DNA of 44,367 nucleotides from Cyanobacteria bacterium GSL.Bin1 (GTDB lineage Bacteria; Cyanobacteriota; Cyanobacteriia; Cyanobacteriales; Rubidibacteraceae): assembly GCA_009909085.1 (NCBI GenBank), contig JAAANX010000106.1:1-44367 (forward strand). The letters run 5' to 3'. A model generated the notes under the pieces. That model was not told the origin of the DNA. It ran no database searches and saw only the letters and a list, made by a program, of their open reading frames with translations. The translations under genes were made by a program, and so were the position numbers. Positions 43,119 to 44,367 of the stretch are shown piece after piece. Every line of letters begins with the position of its first letter. Position 1 is the first letter of the stretch.

Positions 43119-44211
43119 ATTCCTGCTTAATTTTAGGATAGTAAAGTGGTGTAATGCTTAAGAAATAATCTCGCTTTTCAATTAAATTATCCCGTAATAA
43201 AACTTGGATTCTGGCTTGAATATTTTCCTGCTTTTCCCCTAAACTCATGGCAAGAGATGAGCGTGTCATTTTTCCATGAAGTAATAAAGAATGTAAGAGA
43301 TACCGATCTTCAGCAGATAAAATCTGGAGCTTAGGTAAACTGGGAGTTTTTAATTTCAAGTGTGTCACCTCTTCTTCATTGTCTTGGTCTTCTTCATCAA
43401 CTGACATCTGAAGGGATTGTAACCATAATGCCATTGCTACTTCACTTTCGCCTCCTGATAAAGACGCTAAAGTCTCCCAAAAGAATGATGATTTTTTCTC
43501 TTTTTCTTCCGGAATAAAACTCTCAACGATGGGCTGTAACCATTCCAAAAGTTCATTACTACTTAAATTAGGAAGGTTTACTTTTGCTTGTAAATAAGCA
43601 TTGATTTGACACACATAATCTAAAAAACTCCAAGACCAATGATTACAGCCCAGAAGCCAGAAATAATGAGGAGTATTCACAATATGTTCTCGTAGCCAAA
43701 TAATGCCTTCCCAGCCCCCAATACATCGTAAAAAACATTGCTCCAAGCTCGGAATGATAATTATCTTAGTTTTTGATTCCTGTGATGATTGAAAGAAATA
43801 AGAGTCATATCCTTGCGTTATATTTTCTATAGCTGTTTTCAACTGTTGAGTAATCTGAGAAGGCTGCTCGCGAAACTTCAAACCAGAAAAGGGGTAAATG
43901 ACTTCGACTCCTTTTAAATAGTGTTGGGGGAAACTCGCTTGTATTAAACTTTCTAAATGACTGACAGGTGAGCCTAAAATAACTAAATGATTGGCATTTT
44001 GATCAGTTTCCCACTCCTTTAATCGTGATATAATTTCCTTTTCAATTTTAGTAATTCGAGAGGAAGGGTGAGGCAACTGACTGATGAGTTTTTCTAACTC
44101 AGCCCTGACTGTTTCTGGAATCTCTTGCCAGGTTGCGTCAGTCATTGGTGTTTCTGCTTGGGAAAACAAAGATTGGATTTGATTGAGAAACGAAAAAAGA
44201 GAAAAATTCAT
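43084..44211 (-). CDS. Cyanobacterial ATPase-like protein with C-terminal winged helix
   Basis: Counted from Met at 44211 (MNFSLFSFLNQIQSLF), about 375 residues; an earlier ATG at 44268 would overlap the divergent gene at 44257. The middle (VILGSPVSHLESLIQASFP, KIIIIPSLEQCFLRCIGGWE, YFWLLGCNHWSW) looks like an AAA/STAND-type nucleotide fold with a degenerate P-loop. The end (LSAEDRYLLHSLLLHGKMTR, then ARIQVLLRDNLIEKRDYF) is a winged helix. Family function is unknown. Before the island arrived it overlapped mscS, which suggests a role with membrane-tension or osmotic response. Confidence 0.75.
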   Translation of the reverse strand: MNFSLFSFLNQIQSLFSQAETPMTDATWQEIPETVRAELEKLISQLPHPSSRITKIEKEIISRLKEWETDQNANHLVILGSPVSHLESLIQASFPQHYLKGVEVIYPFSGLKFREQPSQITQQLKTAIENITQGYDSYFFQSSQESKTKIIIIPSLEQCFLRCIGGWEGIIWLREHIVNTPHYFWLLGCNHWSWSFLDYVCQINAYLQAKVNLPNLSSNELLEWLQPIVESFIPEEKEKKSSFFWETLASLSGGESEVAMALWLQSLQMSVDEEDQDNEEEVTHLKLKTPSLPKLQILSAEDRYLLHSLLLHGKMTRSSLAMSLGEKQENIQARIQVLLRDNLIEKRDYFLSITPLYYPKIKQELSQNNFLIGED

Positions 44212-44256
44212 CTGAGTTGATAAAATTATTGGGAATAGCAGACTACGGATTGTGTA

Positions 44257-44367
44257 ATGAGAAATCATTTGACTCTAAGCAAGATACTTCAATCTCAATC
44301 GTTACTCACAATCACCGTATTATTCATTGTAGGGATTGGTGTTTTCTTTCGGTTTTATCATCTCGAT
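44257..44367 (+). CDS. Membrane glycosyltransferase (GT39/ArnT-like), 5' end only
   Basis: The frame is open from ATG at 44257 to the window end (37 codons): a short polar start, then ILQSQSLLTITVLFIVGIGV and FFRFYHLD. Cyanobacterial GT-C (PMT/ArnT-like) proteins commonly have a first helix followed by RFYxLD. It is divergent from the neighbouring ATPase-like gene. Confidence 0.6.
   Translation, partial: MRNHLTLSKILQSQSLLTITVLFIVGIGVFFRFYHLD

Overview
The window is almost certainly cyanobacterial. The octamer GCGATCGC (HIP1, a cyanobacterial over-represented palindrome) recurs across it, the gene families (trmD, a four-gene polar amino-acid ABC transporter, a GAF histidine kinase, ZIP/cNMP-binding, MscS, patatin and SSS symporter genes) are typical of unicellular cyanobacteria, and a sugar-phosphate cyclase and an RTX protein are present. 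A halotolerant Halothece/Euhalothece-like unicell is my guess; that last step is inference. No rRNA, tRNA, CRISPR array or intact transposase was seen.

Layout. 1-12.2 kb is mostly ordinary backbone: a 3'-truncated ZIP/cNMP-binding gene, trmD, a histidine kinase, a sugar-phosphate cyclase with an unusual N-terminal extension, a divergent pair (double-glycine-leader peptide / RTX protein) sharing an intergenic region with two 13-bp palindromes, and the aapJQMP-type amino-acid transporter. 12.2-13.0 kb holds a secreted dienelactone-hydrolase-like protein.

About 13.0-28.1 kb is the most striking region: the wreck of a mobile or chromosomal integron. It contains four attC sites, each with a long imperfect palindrome and extrahelical bases on the same arm, and two clear N-terminal relics of an integron integrase gene plus a third very short one. 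These relics head three partial copies of one repeat whose homology begins exactly at a CTAAC recombination core. Between cores and attC sites lie the presumed cassettes: a frameshifted PIN/DUF4935 gene; a seven-gene, AT-rich, HIP1-free sugar cluster (carbamoyltransferase, two glycosyltransferases, HAD phosphatase, sugar-1-phosphate nucleotidyltransferase, O-methyltransferase, one unknown protein); a type II restriction-modification system with its controller protein; and a DUF433/DUF5615 toxin-antitoxin pair. WD40 and MazF relics, a Uma2 nuclease gene and a MITE fill the rest.

28.1-32.6 kb returns to backbone (ABC ATPase, SSS symporter, patatin, MscS). 32.6-43.1 kb is a polysaccharide synthesis/export cluster (membrane glycosyltransferase-like protein, three GT2 genes including a tandem double one, a UDP-galactopyranose-mutase-like flavoprotein, Wzm/Wzt ABC exporter). 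It is bounded by perfect 37-bp direct repeats made from the 3' end of the gene at 43.1-44.2 kb. This implies a 10.5-kb island inserted between that gene and mscS, which were once overlapping neighbours. The window ends inside the start of a second membrane glycosyltransferase gene.
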